The notes: a model not told the origin generated them from the sequence alone. 64,000 bases of DNA from Rhynochetos jubatus (GCA_027574665.1 CM050651.1:6015501-6079500); one strand, 5' to 3'; counted from the stretch's first letter, positions 1-13,901 are shown. Made by a program: numbers and translations.

Positions 1-173
1 TTGTACAACTGAAGGCTGCATTTGAGCACTGGACTTAGCAGTCACCCATGAAACCTAACTACATGTATCTGTGAAATCACTATTTTTAAAAATTTAATTG
101 TATAAAAAGGCACAAATGTTTACATCAGTAGATTTATATGTGTGTGGTAAAGCATATACAAACAACAGTAACC

Positions 174-228
174 AGGAAACAAACAACAAACCAACCAAAC
201 AAACAAACCAACCCACCACCACCATCCA
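174..228. repeat. A/C-rich low-complexity tract
   Basis: Imperfect (CAAA)n passes into (ACC)n. It accounts for the Gln/Thr/Asn/Pro-rich open frame that crosses it, so that frame is not a gene. Confidence 0.8.
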
Positions 229-807
229 GCACAGCTTGTAACTTTGGAACAGAACCAAATGAAAAGGTTAGCTATATCCCACAGGCTTTTCCCATCAATA
301 TCCCTCCCATTCTGAGTAACTGCCCAACAAAAGGGGAATTAGATTACTACAGTGATGGTACTGTCACTGGTCCAGAGTCCATTAAACTTGTGGTGGAGGT
401 GGGTGGTGGGAAGGGGTGTACATGGTGGGGTTGGGAAATGCCCCCCTCCTCCCTCAGTTAAAGTTAACTTGGAAGAAGGCACTTTATTTAAAACAGCAAC
501 TTTCAGACCTCTCCTGAGGAGAGAGTATGAACAGCTCACAGCTGCCTTAAACCTCCCAGAGATATGCATAAACTACATTTTTATTAGAGCTGGATTATAC
601 TAGCAGCTATCCAGGAGGTTCAAATGCCTAACCACTGGAGACAATCAGAAGCACACAAAGATCTCTGCATAATGAACATAAATATCCTTTCAAACAGAAA
701 ATCATAATCTACTCTGCTGTAATCAAGTCTATATTGTTGCATAAAGAATTTTAAGCAGAAGAGCAATAGACAGGACAAGAAAAAAAAGAGAGGAACAAAA
801 GAAACTC

Positions 808-836
808 AAATGTTTTTTCATTATGTAAGTTTTATT
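808..836 (-). terminator. Candidate polyadenylation site, minus strand
   Basis: TTTATT at 831-836 reads AATAAA on the minus strand. On that strand it is followed by a short spacer and then a long U/GU-rich stretch (781-812), the usual order of signal, cleavage site and downstream element. The sequence feeding into it from the right (about 840-1240) has no long frame and looks like the end of a 3' UTR. AATAAA is frequent in AT-rich DNA, so this is only a candidate. Confidence 0.3.
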
Positions 837-3278
837 CATTTTTTTCATAAAATAGTTATATATGATAATTTATTATTAGATAGTTTCTTTCATCTTGTAA
901 GTACAATTCTAACACTAACAAGGTAGTCTTTCATCCTCATATTTTAAATCAAAACTTGATTCAGGAATTTCAAAGTGGGTCTAGGATTTCAGTGTACATT
1001 TTTAGACCAACTAGTGCCTGCAAAGCATACAGATAATCACTGCCTATTGCCAGCATTTTATATAGTTTACAATCCTTTCCAACAAGGCAAGCCCAGTGCC
1101 AAACCTTAGCCCAGGTAAAGAGCTGGCTGTCCAAGATCCCTGGAGCCATTCTTTATCTATTCTTCGTCCATTACCCGACCCCATATTCCGCAACATCACA
1201 ACTTAACTGGCGATGGGCTTTGGCGAGTAACTTTTCAACAGCAGAGTAAAAACATCACCATTTGAATTTTACATGCCTGCTTTGCAATGTTAGAAGACAG
1301 GATGGTACAGGAAATAAACCTACAGAAGAAAATGCAGCCTACTTTGGACAGTGCTTGTCAATCTTTCAATAAATTCATACCCAGTGTTCTAAGGAATGGA
1401 AAACATTAAATTATATTAATCCAGAACAGATGTCACTTTTGGTTTCTTGGCAGAAAAATCCTTTTAGTAGTATTATCTTTACTGGCTCCCATGAGCACGA
1501 ATTAAATAAAATGGAATAGAATGAAAACAGGTGCATTTATTCCTAGAAAGAGTCCTGTTGCAGAAGAGGCACATTTATTGTTGCCATTGAATGTACTGTA
1601 AAATAGTCAGAAAAGCATTTGGAAATATTTATTGCAAACACTTCTGTAGATCACCTGAAGGATTTTCACAAGAATCTGTTGTTATTGAATGAATGTTTCA
1701 TGTTTATATTTTATGCCTATGAACAACACATGTCCAGTAAGTGTTATTTAGGGGGAACATTAAATGACGTTTTCCCCTACGTTCTTGATAGCACCTTAAA
1801 AATATGTGAGGAATTTCTACTACACTGCACAGCCTTTTTTAGGACAGGTAAAGATAATTATATCTGAATGCAGAACTGAGTATTTGGGCAATATATAAAA
1901 GTAGTAATGGTCTATCCACACATGTATTTAATACATATGTGAAAAACATCCAACAATTATTTAAGGGTTAAAGATTATTCCAATGTAGGAATCACAAACC
2001 GAGAAACAATCTTCAATAAAGGCTTATTTCTAGAGAAAATGTAAAAGTAAAGCAATTTTAGAAAGACTGTATTGAAAAAAAACCCACAAAATACAGAGAA
2101 TGAAAGCCCTAATCAAACTTGAGGTCAAGCTAGCAGGGCATGTAAATGTAAGTTACATACTAAATGAGTAGGCTGCATTGCAAACTCCTGAGCAACCTTT
2201 ATTCATCCATCCCCCAAGCGTGGCAACATTTCCACTATCTTATTACTAACAGATCCAAAACCCAATTAAAAAAAAATGAGGTGTAACATTATACAGTTTA
2301 TGGATTTTGAGAGCAAGCTGGAAATGCTGCTTAAAGGAATCTTTAAAGAAAAAAAAAAATGGAGAGAGAGAAAAGGAAGGAAATTTTGGCACAAAATAAA
2401 AATGTCTTAATAGTGGGACCCACTATCTTTAGTTTCTCAAGATAAATGCTGAAAGCCTCATCACTTGATTAGTTAAAACAAAACCCTGCGAAATATACAT
2501 TCTAAATATACAACTGCAGTCTTGCAGTGGATGAGACTGAACTGAACGGCAAAATATGTTTTTCCAATTCTAATTTCTATGAGTATGAAAATATTGCATT
2601 TAAAAAGGAAATGCATTATTAATGGCACATATAAAGATTAATAATTTACTATCAGTTTTTACGTTGCCTAAACAATCTAGTATATCATTTCATTAGTACA
2701 TGCAGATCTCAGGAGAGACTAACGAACAGGGGGAGGGGAGAAAAAAATTAAAATCACTTAGTTCTTCAAGAACGTAATAGCTGTTTACAGTCATAACACA
2801 GAAGTAGAGAGTAAGAAAGAACAGCAGGTTCTACAGCTCGTAATGCAAAAGCAGAACTCAACTTTGAAAATGGCTGGGGGGAGGAAAGACACATAGCATT
2901 GCTTCAAGTTAAAAAAAAGAAAGCAGGCTTAGATGTTTGATGACAAACTCAGACGACAATAAATGATTCAGGTCTGTTTCCTTTGAAACGGGGGCGGTGG
3001 CTACATAAATGTAACCTACTGCATATGCAGTCAGTGGAATCTAATTTGCAGTCATCTAATCCATTGAGGGCTGATGTCTGTATCGCTGAGGGAGATCACC
3101 TACAGACAACTCAATATCTCACACAGCCCTTTGGAAGAAAAATAAGTGACGAGAAAAAAGCAAAGGTGAATTTAGCACAGCCAGAAGCTAAAAGAGATCT
3201 TTTAAACTGCCTACTACTACTACCTAAATACAGGAGATTGCAAGCACCACTTAAGCTGCACCAACACCATGAATATTT

Positions 3279-3368
3279 AAAAAAAAAAAAAAAAAAAACA
3301 AAAAAAAAACAACACACCCCAAAACCACAAACAAAAAAACCCAAATAATAACAAAAAAAAAAAATCTC
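3279..3368. repeat. Poly-A and A/C-rich low complexity
   Basis: A run of 20 A (3279-3298) is followed by A-rich sequence with scattered C and then another A run. No retroposon body could be recognised next to it, so it is a simple repeat rather than a proven poly-A tail. Confidence 0.8.
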
Positions 3369-3820
3369 TTAGCAACAGGAATAAAAAGCAATTAAGACTC
3401 TTTCATGGAGACATGCTGATAACAAACTAGTAAGACAAAGGCAGGATATAGCTACATAACAGCTGGTTGTCATTAATATAAAGAGAAATATTTCTTAAAT
3501 AATATCCTAGTCTATTTACAGTATGTACCCATGACAAAGCTCACTATGTTTTGAACACTCTTCACCTCTGCATTGACATGTACGAAACCATAACATCTTG
3601 CCACTGTGTTCTACATTAGATTGCCTGAAGGAAAGGAGGTGAGCACACTGCATGCTTCATGTTTGCCTCTTAACCAGGCCATTTTGACAGCTGGGGGGAA
3701 GGAATTTTCTACTTCATACTCCCAGCCATTAACCAGGACAAGTAGGAGTTGAATATTAATATTTTTTGAGATTGCTAACCACAGTGCCTGGTTTCATCTT
3801 TCTAGGAACAACCACATCAT

Positions 3821-3936
3821 AAAAAAAAAAAAAAAAACCAAACAAACAAACAAAAAAAAAACCACCCACACAACCAAAAAACACACACACACAAAACAAA
3901 CACCAAAAAACTCCCACTCCCTACCCTCCACCCCCT
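3821..3936. repeat. Poly-A / (CAAA)n / (CA)n low complexity
   Basis: Seventeen A, then (CAAA)n, a short ACACAC stretch and a C-rich end. It is a compound simple repeat with A and C on the plus strand, like the other tracts in this window. Confidence 0.8.
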
Positions 3937-5268
3937 TGAGATCTATACAGGAAATCCTCAGCTGCTAACTCAGAACACCTCTGTGCTGTCAAAGTTGCAT
4001 AAAGAGACTGGGGTCTGCATGCCACAGCACGTTTCATATTTCTTGCCTCCTTTAAAAATAAATAAATAAAATCTTTAGTCACAATATTTGATGTTTAAAA
4101 CCATGCAATTTTTTAAATGCAGATCTCTAGATATATCCATTGCAGATGAATAGGAATTTGCTGACTTAATGCATAATACTCTTTATTGGTTTTGTAGAGC
4201 TGCTCCAATAACATCAGCTTTTCAAGCCTGCAGCCACCAGGAGTACAGCGATCAAAAAAAGAGAAAAACAAACTAACAAAACCAAACCCCAGAAAACCAA
4301 TCAAGAGAGTGAGCAGCTCAACCCTTATTGTGACAAAACCCACAAGACTGGGTTGGTGGCACTCCCTCTCTCTGAGGCCTTCATACAGCAGCCTTGCAGA
4401 AAGCACTGAATCCTTAATGTTGACAAATCATTTGCACTTAAAACAAAAATTTCCTTATAATTCAGCAGCCTTTCTGCATAAAGTAGTCCGGGGGGACAGT
4501 TACAAGGCATCCACTCTATTTTGACGCTTCTATTTATAAAAAGAAAACCTAAAAACATAAATAACCAAACGGTTCCATTGTCCTAAAAATTAGTAAGGAG
4601 CACTACTGATCATGGATATTTGTATACTTTGACTCAAAAACCACGGCACTTCTTGACAGAGTACATTTCTGTCCTCATTCAGTACCATGGACAGAGTTTA
4701 TTATCTCGCATTTCCAAAATAAATGGTGTCAATGAAGAGAATCAATGTGAGATTGTCACATACCTATTTATGTATATAAATTGCTCCCCCCTCTCTGCTG
4801 CTCATTAAGACAGCACTCTACATTCCTGAAAGTGTACATGTGATTGTTTTTCAGGAATGAAACACAGGCATGCTTTCCACTTCACACCCCAGCAGTTTGA
4901 CTAACTAAAGTTACATCAGCTGGCATCCTTCAGCTTTCACATTCAGAAGAGCTTTCTTACAGGCTCTTTTTCTACCCTTTCTAACCTCATTCTCCTTTGC
5001 ACACAGAAACACATTACAGTGGGGCCGGAGGGCAAGGACTGAAGCCCTAAGCATGCATTAAATTAACTCATTTTAAATTTAGAGATGCACGGACACACCA
5101 AACTATATAAGACTTGGTCTCAGGGGCAACATTTTATACTGCCACAATATTCTATTTTCACTCTAGTACATCTTGAAATGTAAATGCAGTAATTTAGCTT
5201 AGCTCTAACCTGATATCGTACATTTATAATTAAAGGGAAATATTTAAAGTGGGACTCAGAAGAATAGA

Positions 5269-5292
5269 TTTTTTTTTTTTTTTTTTTTTTTT
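5269..5292. repeat. Poly-T run (24 T)
   Basis: Twenty-four consecutive T. A minus-strand retroposon ending here would have its body to the right, but nothing recognisable follows, so it is left as a homopolymer. Confidence 0.85.
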
Positions 5293-6100
5293 AAGAAGTG
5301 CATGAAATGGGCCTACTCTGAGGTAGGTACTGTTATGTAATTGAACACCTACCAAGGCGTTTGAGATATAAAAATTTCTTAATAATCTTTTTAAAGTCAG
5401 GGTTCTACTTCAGTCACAGTTAAGAGCATTGGGTTGTAATGCATGGAAAGTTTCAATGGTGCTCCACCAAATAAGTGAAGCTAGTGATTTCAAATGGTCA
5501 AATATACATATCTAACATACATGCACACACGTTTTTTGATGCAAAGTTGATTTTTTCTCTCTGGACTTCTGTAGCCGCTGAGCTACCAGAACTGCATGTG
5601 GTCCTTAGCAAGCCAGACACAAAGAAACCCTCTGCCTCATTTGTAAAAGTTATCAGCCTACCATGTTTTAGTTTCAAAACTGTTTCCCCAGACAAAAGTA
5701 CACTTAAAAACTGGTAATTACTATAGCAACATTCAAGGCAGGGCGGAGGTCATGCTTCATTTCTTGTTGCGACATAATACCTTTTAAGTATACATACATG
5801 GTGATAGCCATAAGTTTTAAACATCACCACAGTGAAACTTCTTTGCAGTTGGCATGAAGTCCACTGGTCCATGGACTCCTGAACAGGAATGTCTGTTGTC
5901 ATGAATGCTTTTCAGCACAAGCAAACCCAAACTATTCTCTCCAATATGATAGTGACTGTAACAGGCAAAGGAAACTCAGCATTCTATTGAGACAGAAATC
6001 TTCATATTCTATTAGGTGTTAAATAGTAAAATTTTTGGCTTGCTTGTTCCACTGTGAATCCTCTTTATAAGTTAAAGCAACCAGCAGAGTGGCTCTGTAA

Positions 6101-9100
6101 TTAATCTTTTAAATGTAACTTTTTTATATATATATTTATGTATTCATGGGGTGTAACTGTAAAATGTAGTCCTTCACTGTAGTGCATACTCGGAGGGATG
6201 AAGATAAGGTTGTAGTGGGAAAAATTATCTGTGAATTTCTTGACTTGTGTATAATAAAATATCACTTTAAAAGCTATATTAATATTCATATATTTGATTC
6301 TGTAATTGTTTTAATTGAGAGAGACCAATTAGTAAGGAAGAAAGTGCCTATTAGCCCACAATAAGAGAATACATACAAGTACTTCATTTTATAAAGATGT
6401 CTCTGGTGGTTTTTATTGAAATTTCCACTTAGGAAGATTACTGTTGTTTTTAACTTGCTTTTTTTAAAACTGAAGAAGTTTTATGTGGGAAGAGGAAAAA
6501 ACCCAACCAAAAAACCAGACTAAATCTGTGTAAAGAGCCATCTCAGCAAAGAGTTGCATCACAAGGATATGCAAACAGAAAAGAAAATCTTGAGGAAGAC
6601 ATTTGAGAGTCAAAAAAAGAAATTCTACTGATAAATATCATGACTTTCTAAATAGCAATGCTGAAAAAAGATAAACTGTGACTAACTTCATAATCCTCAC
6701 TTCACAGTATGGACAAATACCCACTCACAAAACCTGCATACTACTCTTCCCTGGACCCACCAGTCTTTAATACATTCACTGTAATTCACCTTCAAAGATG
6801 ACTGCAACCTCTCTGGGATAGTTGTTATGAGAAAAACAGCATTCATTTTAAAGGTGAAGTTTGTTTACAAAGAAAGATGGGCTGCCTGCTTGGAAAAGAT
6901 GGCAAAGCAGACTTCAAAATGTTATGTCTCTTGAAAATAAAAGTATTTTACTATGAAACGCAAGTGCTTGACGTTTCAAAATAACAAGTATTAACACTGT
7001 CAACACCTAGTTGTGTTGTCACATTTGATTTTGTGTCTTAAACTGATCAATTTGTATAAAAATTTTGTAAGAGAATAAAATGGGGACAGGTTTTTAGAGA
7101 GGTTCTTTTATGTTGGCTTTGGTTGTTTTCTTGGTTTAAGTATGTTTAATTATGTTTTTGGTTTTACATTACAGAACCTTGTATACTTTGAGATGTGACC
7201 AGTCACTGCAGGATGGTATTGTGTAACTGGAGACACTGAAAAGACACCTTAAAAATTACTAACTGAGAATGGAACATTTCTCAACAATAAATAACTTCAA
7301 AAACCAATGAAGAAAAAGATGACTTGATAATGGGATAATGATACATGCTGCATCAAAGTCTGTTAATTGAAGGTTTGCCATGACCAGTGAATAACATTCA
7401 TTGTAAATGTCTTCAGAAAAATAATACCCTACTAAAAGTAGAAAATGATCAAGAGGAAAGAAAATTGTAAAGGAATGAAAATTAGTAGACTTTATATACT
7501 AAAATATAATGGTAGTACTCAGAGCCTAGAATGGCAGACTAATTTTCCAAATTAGACGGGTTAGTTAATTGTGCACTTCAATATGCCAAGCATTTCTGAA
7601 TAATACTGAAAATGATCACAAGTTTGATAGGGAATAAAAATCATCTAAGACATGCATACACAAAACAAAGATGACAGAAACAGCCTAACAAACACAGAGC
7701 TTTACTGTCTAAATAACTATTCATTTGTGGTCCAAATCTCACTGCAGGTTTAAAAGGAAAAAAAAAAAAAACCACCCCCAAATTCTCTTTTCAGAGTTGG
7801 TATCTCACATGCTATAATTTCACCTGTAAAAAAATGAAAAGCAAAAATACATGACCTTGAATAATGACAAATACTGTGAATTTGAAAAAAAGTAATTTTT
7901 ATATATAACACATAACACAATACTGTAAAAATTGTATCACATATATACCTTTCCTTGAGTTTGACTAGCATTACTTGCAAATGTAGTGTTGTCTTCACAA
8001 TGAGATATACATGAATTAGGAGCTTACTGCAAAATTTCTCTGGTATTGCTGTGACAAGTTTCCAGAGATGGAAAGTATTTTAATTCTTACAGAATAGTAT
8101 TTGGAAATGCTACAAAGAATGAGAATGATATAGTTAAAAGATGTTATTAAAGAATAACATATGCACTGAAAAGACCAATTTTAAGCAGTCCGTTATTTTA
8201 TGCCATTTAAATAACCCTGGTATCTGTTCATCACTACAGAGGAATGAATGGTGACTTTTCTGCAATGCCCTATAGTACTCAGAAAACTGTATTTCAGAAT
8301 AAAGAAGGGAGCAGAGCACAATTTTGAAAAAGCAGTTTCAAGAAATGTCATGTGTGTGACTACCTGGGAACATTTGACATATAACCAGATCTGGACATAG
8401 CAAAAGTAAAAAGGATTCCTAATAACTGCTGAGAACTATTAGAATTAACCTGGCAGGAAAATAACCATACTGTAAGAGGCTATTTATATAGAAGACATGT
8501 GAAAGATGACAAATCAGCAAACTGCTCTAAATAAACAAATTAAAAACGTCCAAACACCAGAAGGGTACATCCAGTGAAACTGAAAAGGAATAATATTAAA
8601 AGAATGTTCTTATCAGTATGAAGGCAATTAGCTTCTGGAAATCTTTTTCACAAGGTATAACTGAGGCCAAGGCTTAAAAGGATTAAAAATACTAAAGCAA
8701 ATGCATATAGATAATGAAGGAATACAGAATTACAACAATAACTTAAAAATTCAGTGTTCATGTCATAAGTGCAAGGAATATTTCAGCTTCCAAAAGCATG
8801 TGATGTTGGCCACTTCTTTTGGACACAATATTTTTTGTACACGAAGAGGAAAACATTTTTTACAGTGCTGAAGCAATAGTAAATGCACCATTTAAAAGGA
8901 AGAAGAAAACCTAATTTTACTGCTGAGACCACACTTTGCAGTAAAAGGAACAAGACATGAACTGAACAGGGAGTAAAAGAAAAATGTCAAATGCTAATGA
9001 AGACATGAACTGGTAAGATTTCCCAGCAAATCCTGATGCAGAGATTCCTGCACAAGATCACTGTTCTTTGTTATGCACGAGAACAGATTAAACTAACCAA

Positions 9101-12100
9101 AGGACTCCTATCTGTCTTTAAAACCTAGCAATGTAATTAATTTAATGGTCCACTACTTCATCACAGATGTGTGTTGGAACATAAGACAACATATGACAGA
9201 TACGTGACAGGGATCTAACCACCAATTTTCTCCCTACTTTCATCTGTGACTGTATGCAAGGGTATGAGAAAGTCAGAGAAAGTTCTTCATGACTTTCGAT
9301 AAGTAGTTACTATGCAATACTTGAAAGACTAGCTGCCAAGTAGGACAGAATGTGAAAGAACATTAATAAGCTCATTGAGAAAACATCTCCATAAATACCA
9401 GTCTTAAATAGTATGAAAGCCAATGAGAGCCAATAGTCTCAGAAAGGATCAAACCTGTAGCATGGTTTCTTGTTCAAGTTCAGTAGCACCATGCTGATAT
9501 TGCTAGATCCACAAGCCATGTATTTGACAAGCTGATAACGCTTTAAAAAAAGATTTTAGTTTAGGCAACAAAGATTAAAACACTTAATAAGGACATCAAG
9601 ACTTCATCAGCTTCTGAAACTGAAAAGAGGATGATCCATAAGTTAGGTAAATGTGGAAGTACCCCTAGGATTCATCCTCTGCAGGCCTACAAATCTCTCT
9701 ATAAGATTTGTATTTCCTGTTGGCTATTTATATTACATACAGCCTCTGGATTACCAGTCTAGAACCAGACTGCATTTTGACTTTGGGCTTGGTTTTAGTT
9801 CCCAGAACTGTAAATAAGAAATAAAGTAAGACATCAGCTTCATGAAACACGTGAGAAGAGCAGTAACAAAACCAAAATTCTTGCACTCAACTGCTGATTA
9901 GGACCTTGTCACATTTACTTGTCTTTGGATATGGTTCTTTCCTGGTCTAGCCAAGGCATTTTTCAGGATGAGTATGTTAAGATGATCTAGGCAGTATTAC
10001 CATCGTCCCAGGAACACAAACTATGACAGAGTTGCCAGTTCATGTTCATTCAAGAATCATTAAGCTTGTTCCCATCTAGCAAGCCGTAAGTTCTCCTAAT
10101 TTCTAATAGTTGCAGCTAGCAGTCTAGGTTGGATTTGGATACAACTAATAGAACAGGATTAATTTGATATCAATTAATGATCTGCTGTCAAAACGTATTA
10201 TATTTTATACCGATTGTTATAGAGTCAGGAGTTCCCTAATTAGATATCTAATGCTAGGCTCTGAAGATCAAGATTGTCAAAAGCACCTAAGTGGCTTCAA
10301 AGCACAAATCTATTTTTATGCCCCTAAATAAAATAATTTAGTTTTCATACAGAAAAAGTAGATCATTGCTCTCTAGAAAATGCATGCCAGTACAAAGGAA
10401 AAAAGAACATACTAGGAAAATTATCATAGAGCACAGGATCATACTGCGTATTATGAGGTGTCAAGCTATTTACTTATGTAATCAAAATCCATCTAAGATC
10501 CACTATAGGTTAAGGTTTGGGGTGTGCTGAAGCTATTTTGGGGAGGTGGGAGGGAAGAACATGCCTCAGAATACATACTTTCAGAGCATTCCTTCTTTAG
10601 TCTGAAGTTTAGCTTCATTTTTAGTTTAAGTATTGTGAAAAATGTAGTTTAAGATAGCTGAGACTAATAAGACATGTAATAGTACCTAAATTTAGTTTTA
10701 AGTGCATACAGTTCTTGCAGGCCCTAATAAAACCCTTAAATAGCAAACTAGAATAACATGACTTATGATCACTGTTTGTCTAACTGGCTACATTCAGAAT
10801 AGAAATATGTTGGGGAAGAAAAAAGGCTTACATAAAGTACCTATATAATTAATGCAGCATCAGTTCAAGACAAGTTCCCCACAGTGTCTTATTTATTAAC
10901 ATGTTGTCTAGCCTCAATTCTAGGTACACCAACTCTTCTGTTTCCAAGCACCTCCCCTGTAGGGATATTTCAGACTAACATGACACCATTACAAAGGTTT
11001 TCTTCATCACCTTCAGAGACAGTTCTATGTTATCACAGTGTATGTTCTGATATATATTCTGATTATATTCTTTCGGTTCCATGACTCTCTTTTCTTCCTG
11101 TGATTATTAACCATCAGAAATCACTTTATGAAGCTACGGGTGGGGACAAGTGGGAACAGTCTAAGAATTTTTCACATTCTTAAATCTAGATTTAAAGTTC
11201 CATTTAGAAGGTGGAAAATTCAGATAAATTAGCCTAGAAGGCCATCTATTGTGTTTCATGGATATAACTATGATTCTTCAGGGACTTCCAGATCCAAAAA
11301 TATATATAATAAGCTAGATGTGTGGAATAAATACAGAGACACTTTAAAATCCTGTCATAAACTCAATTTAAACTGACACAAGAGGTTTCCTTATAATATT
11401 TTTGTTTGTTTGTTTGCAACAATAGTTGGTACTGGCACTTTTGGGAAGACATTTATAGACAATTTTTAAAATATTTTACATTTAATATGGGCTTTTTAAA
11501 AAAAGTCTCATTCTGTAAATAGGTTTTATTAAGAAAGTTAGGTTTACATTCCAAGAAGGACATTTCCCAGGATGTATGGTAACATAAAACAACCATTCAT
11601 CCATCACTACCCATGCAGCACAGTTAAGTACTATTAAAAGCTTAAATCGATTCACCTCAAAAATACAGCACAGAGCTCTCGACAAAATAAAAGTTACAGA
11701 AAATGTCAGAAGGCAGCATGAACTTCAGTCAATGCTGATCCATTCAGGATTTTTCTGCCAAACAGCAGCCTCCTTAGCAATGATCCACTTGCCCTCCTCA
11801 CCAAGACCCAGCCCCACGTTACTACTGAGGATACTGGGTTCATCCCACACTCACAGAGAAAGGAATTGTAAAATGGTGTTTTCAGCTCACCATGAAAAAA
11901 CCCAGCAGGTATCAGTATGAAAGAAAATTATTTCAGGCATCTTTACCAGTTTTATATTAATTTACAGATCACCACAGAAAGGAGGGCTTCACTGATACCG
12001 CACTACCTTACCTGGGCCAAATACCCCAGACTTGTAACTCATTTTCAGATTTGTTTCCTTACGGTTTTCAGAAGCCTGGATCACCAAAGCTAAGCATCTG

Positions 12101-13887
12101 AGACTCCAACCTTTCACTTAGCTGTCAAGATCATTACAGAATAGGCCACTCTCTCATGCCTGTAAACAGGTGTCTTCCCATAAAGTACCCAAAACAAGAA
12201 CAAGCTATGATTCTGATGGAACCCTGGAAGATTTTTAGATATCAAAACAAAAAGAATCCCATGCCTGCAGAAGAACAGCATTTCAGTAAATGAAACAAAC
12301 TTCTGCTGAATCATCAACATATCATGCTCTCTCTTAGACCAACAACATGATGTCCTAGCTGCCCTCATTGGTTACACAAATGTCTAGGACTCTGCATTAC
12401 TTGGAGAGGAGAAAATATGCAGGTGGCATAAAACAAAAGCAACTGTAACATACCAAAAATTCAGAGACTTCTTGTAAGTTTAGCTTTCATTGGATCATGT
12501 CTGTCAACCTCAAGCAATGCCAATTGGAAACTGGTTTATTAATAATGAGTGTCTACTGCCTGCATAAGAATATAAAGGTTATGATCCATACCAGTAAACT
12601 TTAAGCCCCTAGGAGGAATATGCATCATAAGCTAAAGTTTTGTTCCCTACAAGTAACAAGAAAAAGGTCTCATGAAGCAGTTACTCCTTGCTTGCAAATA
12701 GAAGCTTAGCAGAGTGTAAGACAAACACTGGAAGTGTTTCCAAAGTGGATCCAAGACTTACAAAACTTTGATGGCTTGTTGTGGAGAATTGTAAGTAACT
12801 GGTACAAACTTTTGCCCTATGTCAGCTAATACTGAGTAAACCCATCTTCATCCTACAATATGTGCTGATAGAATCTGATATTATCACCTGAAGGCAGAAG
12901 ATGTGTCTTACCTCAGACACATAGCTGACATACTCATCAGAAAGGGTTGAGCTCTCTTGGTCAGACCCCTAGCAAGCAAATATTGATGGTAAAATGTATT
13001 TTCATCACTAGCTCGCTCATTTCTGAAGGACTACAAGGAGCAGTTAAAAAAACATTTTAAGTACCATGCACCGCTGTTTGAAATGTAAGGCACATATTGC
13101 TGATGTTGCCCTCTCTAGCACATCCTATTAAACTAAAACAACTATGCAACCAAAACAACGAACAAAACCCTACCTGCTAAAATAACATGCTGCACACGCT
13201 TGCTCCTTTGGTATGAAAGAAAAGAAATAATAGATGATCATATAAACTACTGCACAAATGAGAGATACCCTGAAAGTATAGGGATAAGTGAAAAACAACT
13301 ATTTTAATCCCTCTTCTGGTAACTCTCAGAAATGTCAATCTTCTCCCTCTGAAATATCAATTGCATTAATGGATGAACCTTCTCTTATAAGACTGCTACA
13401 GTAAAAATACAAAACATGGCACAGGTACTAGAGCTTCCCAGTTACTGCAGCCTGTCCTTCTAACTGCTGTACCACACCCACAATAACCTTTAGGGTTACC
13501 CTCACAAGCGAAGTGCTATTCATGATGCTTGTTCTTGATGTTCTATGAACAGAATGTAGATTCTGTCAAATAAAAAAAAAAAAAAAGACATATTTAAGTT
13601 TTTTAGCTGAAATTAACATATCGTGATTAAGAAATATGCTTGTCTATACAAAATGCATTTTTCTTTTAAAAGCCATTTTTTGTTCTAGTATATATTTAGT
13701 CATAAAATACACCCTTAAATTCTATCCCATCCACAGCTTCTTCCTTTCTATTTTAAAACAGAAATAGGTAGAGAACTTGGAAACATGCAGCGGAACAACA
13801 TTTACTCAGATAATAACTTTCTGCTAAAGTAATTTACATTAACACCGAGCCGTTAAGTACCTTACGGTGGTCTGTCGAAGAGCTATG
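6101..13887. other. Unique AT-rich non-coding DNA
   Basis: No gene or recognisable transposon was found. The region holds short poly-A runs, one T/G-rich stretch near 7104-7170 and one TTTG repeat at 11398-11417. Three short minus-strand stretches with splice-like edges (near 8364, 12012 and 12912) are treated as findings, not as genes. Confidence 0.5.
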
Positions 13888-13901
13888 CTGCCATCTATTG
13901 G
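13888..13901 (-). promoter_or_regulatory. CTCF-type binding motif
   Basis: On the minus strand the 14 bases read CCAATAGATGGCAG. This fits the vertebrate CTCF core (CCASYAGRKGGCRS) at every position except the fourth, where A replaces C or G. Such sites act as insulators and loop anchors, and their orientation matters; this one points left. Whether it is bound cannot be told from sequence. Confidence 0.45.

Larger units (their letters stand above)
837..6100 (-). other. Unique AT-rich DNA, possible long 3' UTR
   Basis: No convincing coding frame and no transposon is visible on either strand. Several unique blocks (for example 1080-1240, 4380-4560 and 4600-4990) have the mixed composition of UTR sequence and run into the candidate minus-strand polyadenylation site at 831. 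I did not find a coding terminal exon attached to it. The alternative is plain intergenic DNA. Confidence 0.22.

Noticed and set aside
2983-3348. 121-codon plus-strand frame
   Set aside because: Its end is poly-lysine from the A-rich simple repeat; the rest has no recognisable domain and no splice context.
6182-6364. 60-codon plus-strand frame with charged, protein-like sequence after an acceptor-like 'cttcactgtag'
   Set aside because: There is no donor or supporting exon, and the polypyrimidine tract is weak. It shows how easily chance frames here look like protein.
13188-13219. 32-base minus-strand segment with an excellent acceptor and a CAG|GTAGGG donor
   Set aside because: No frame joins it to the neighbouring exon candidates without a stop, so it is treated as a pseudo-exon.
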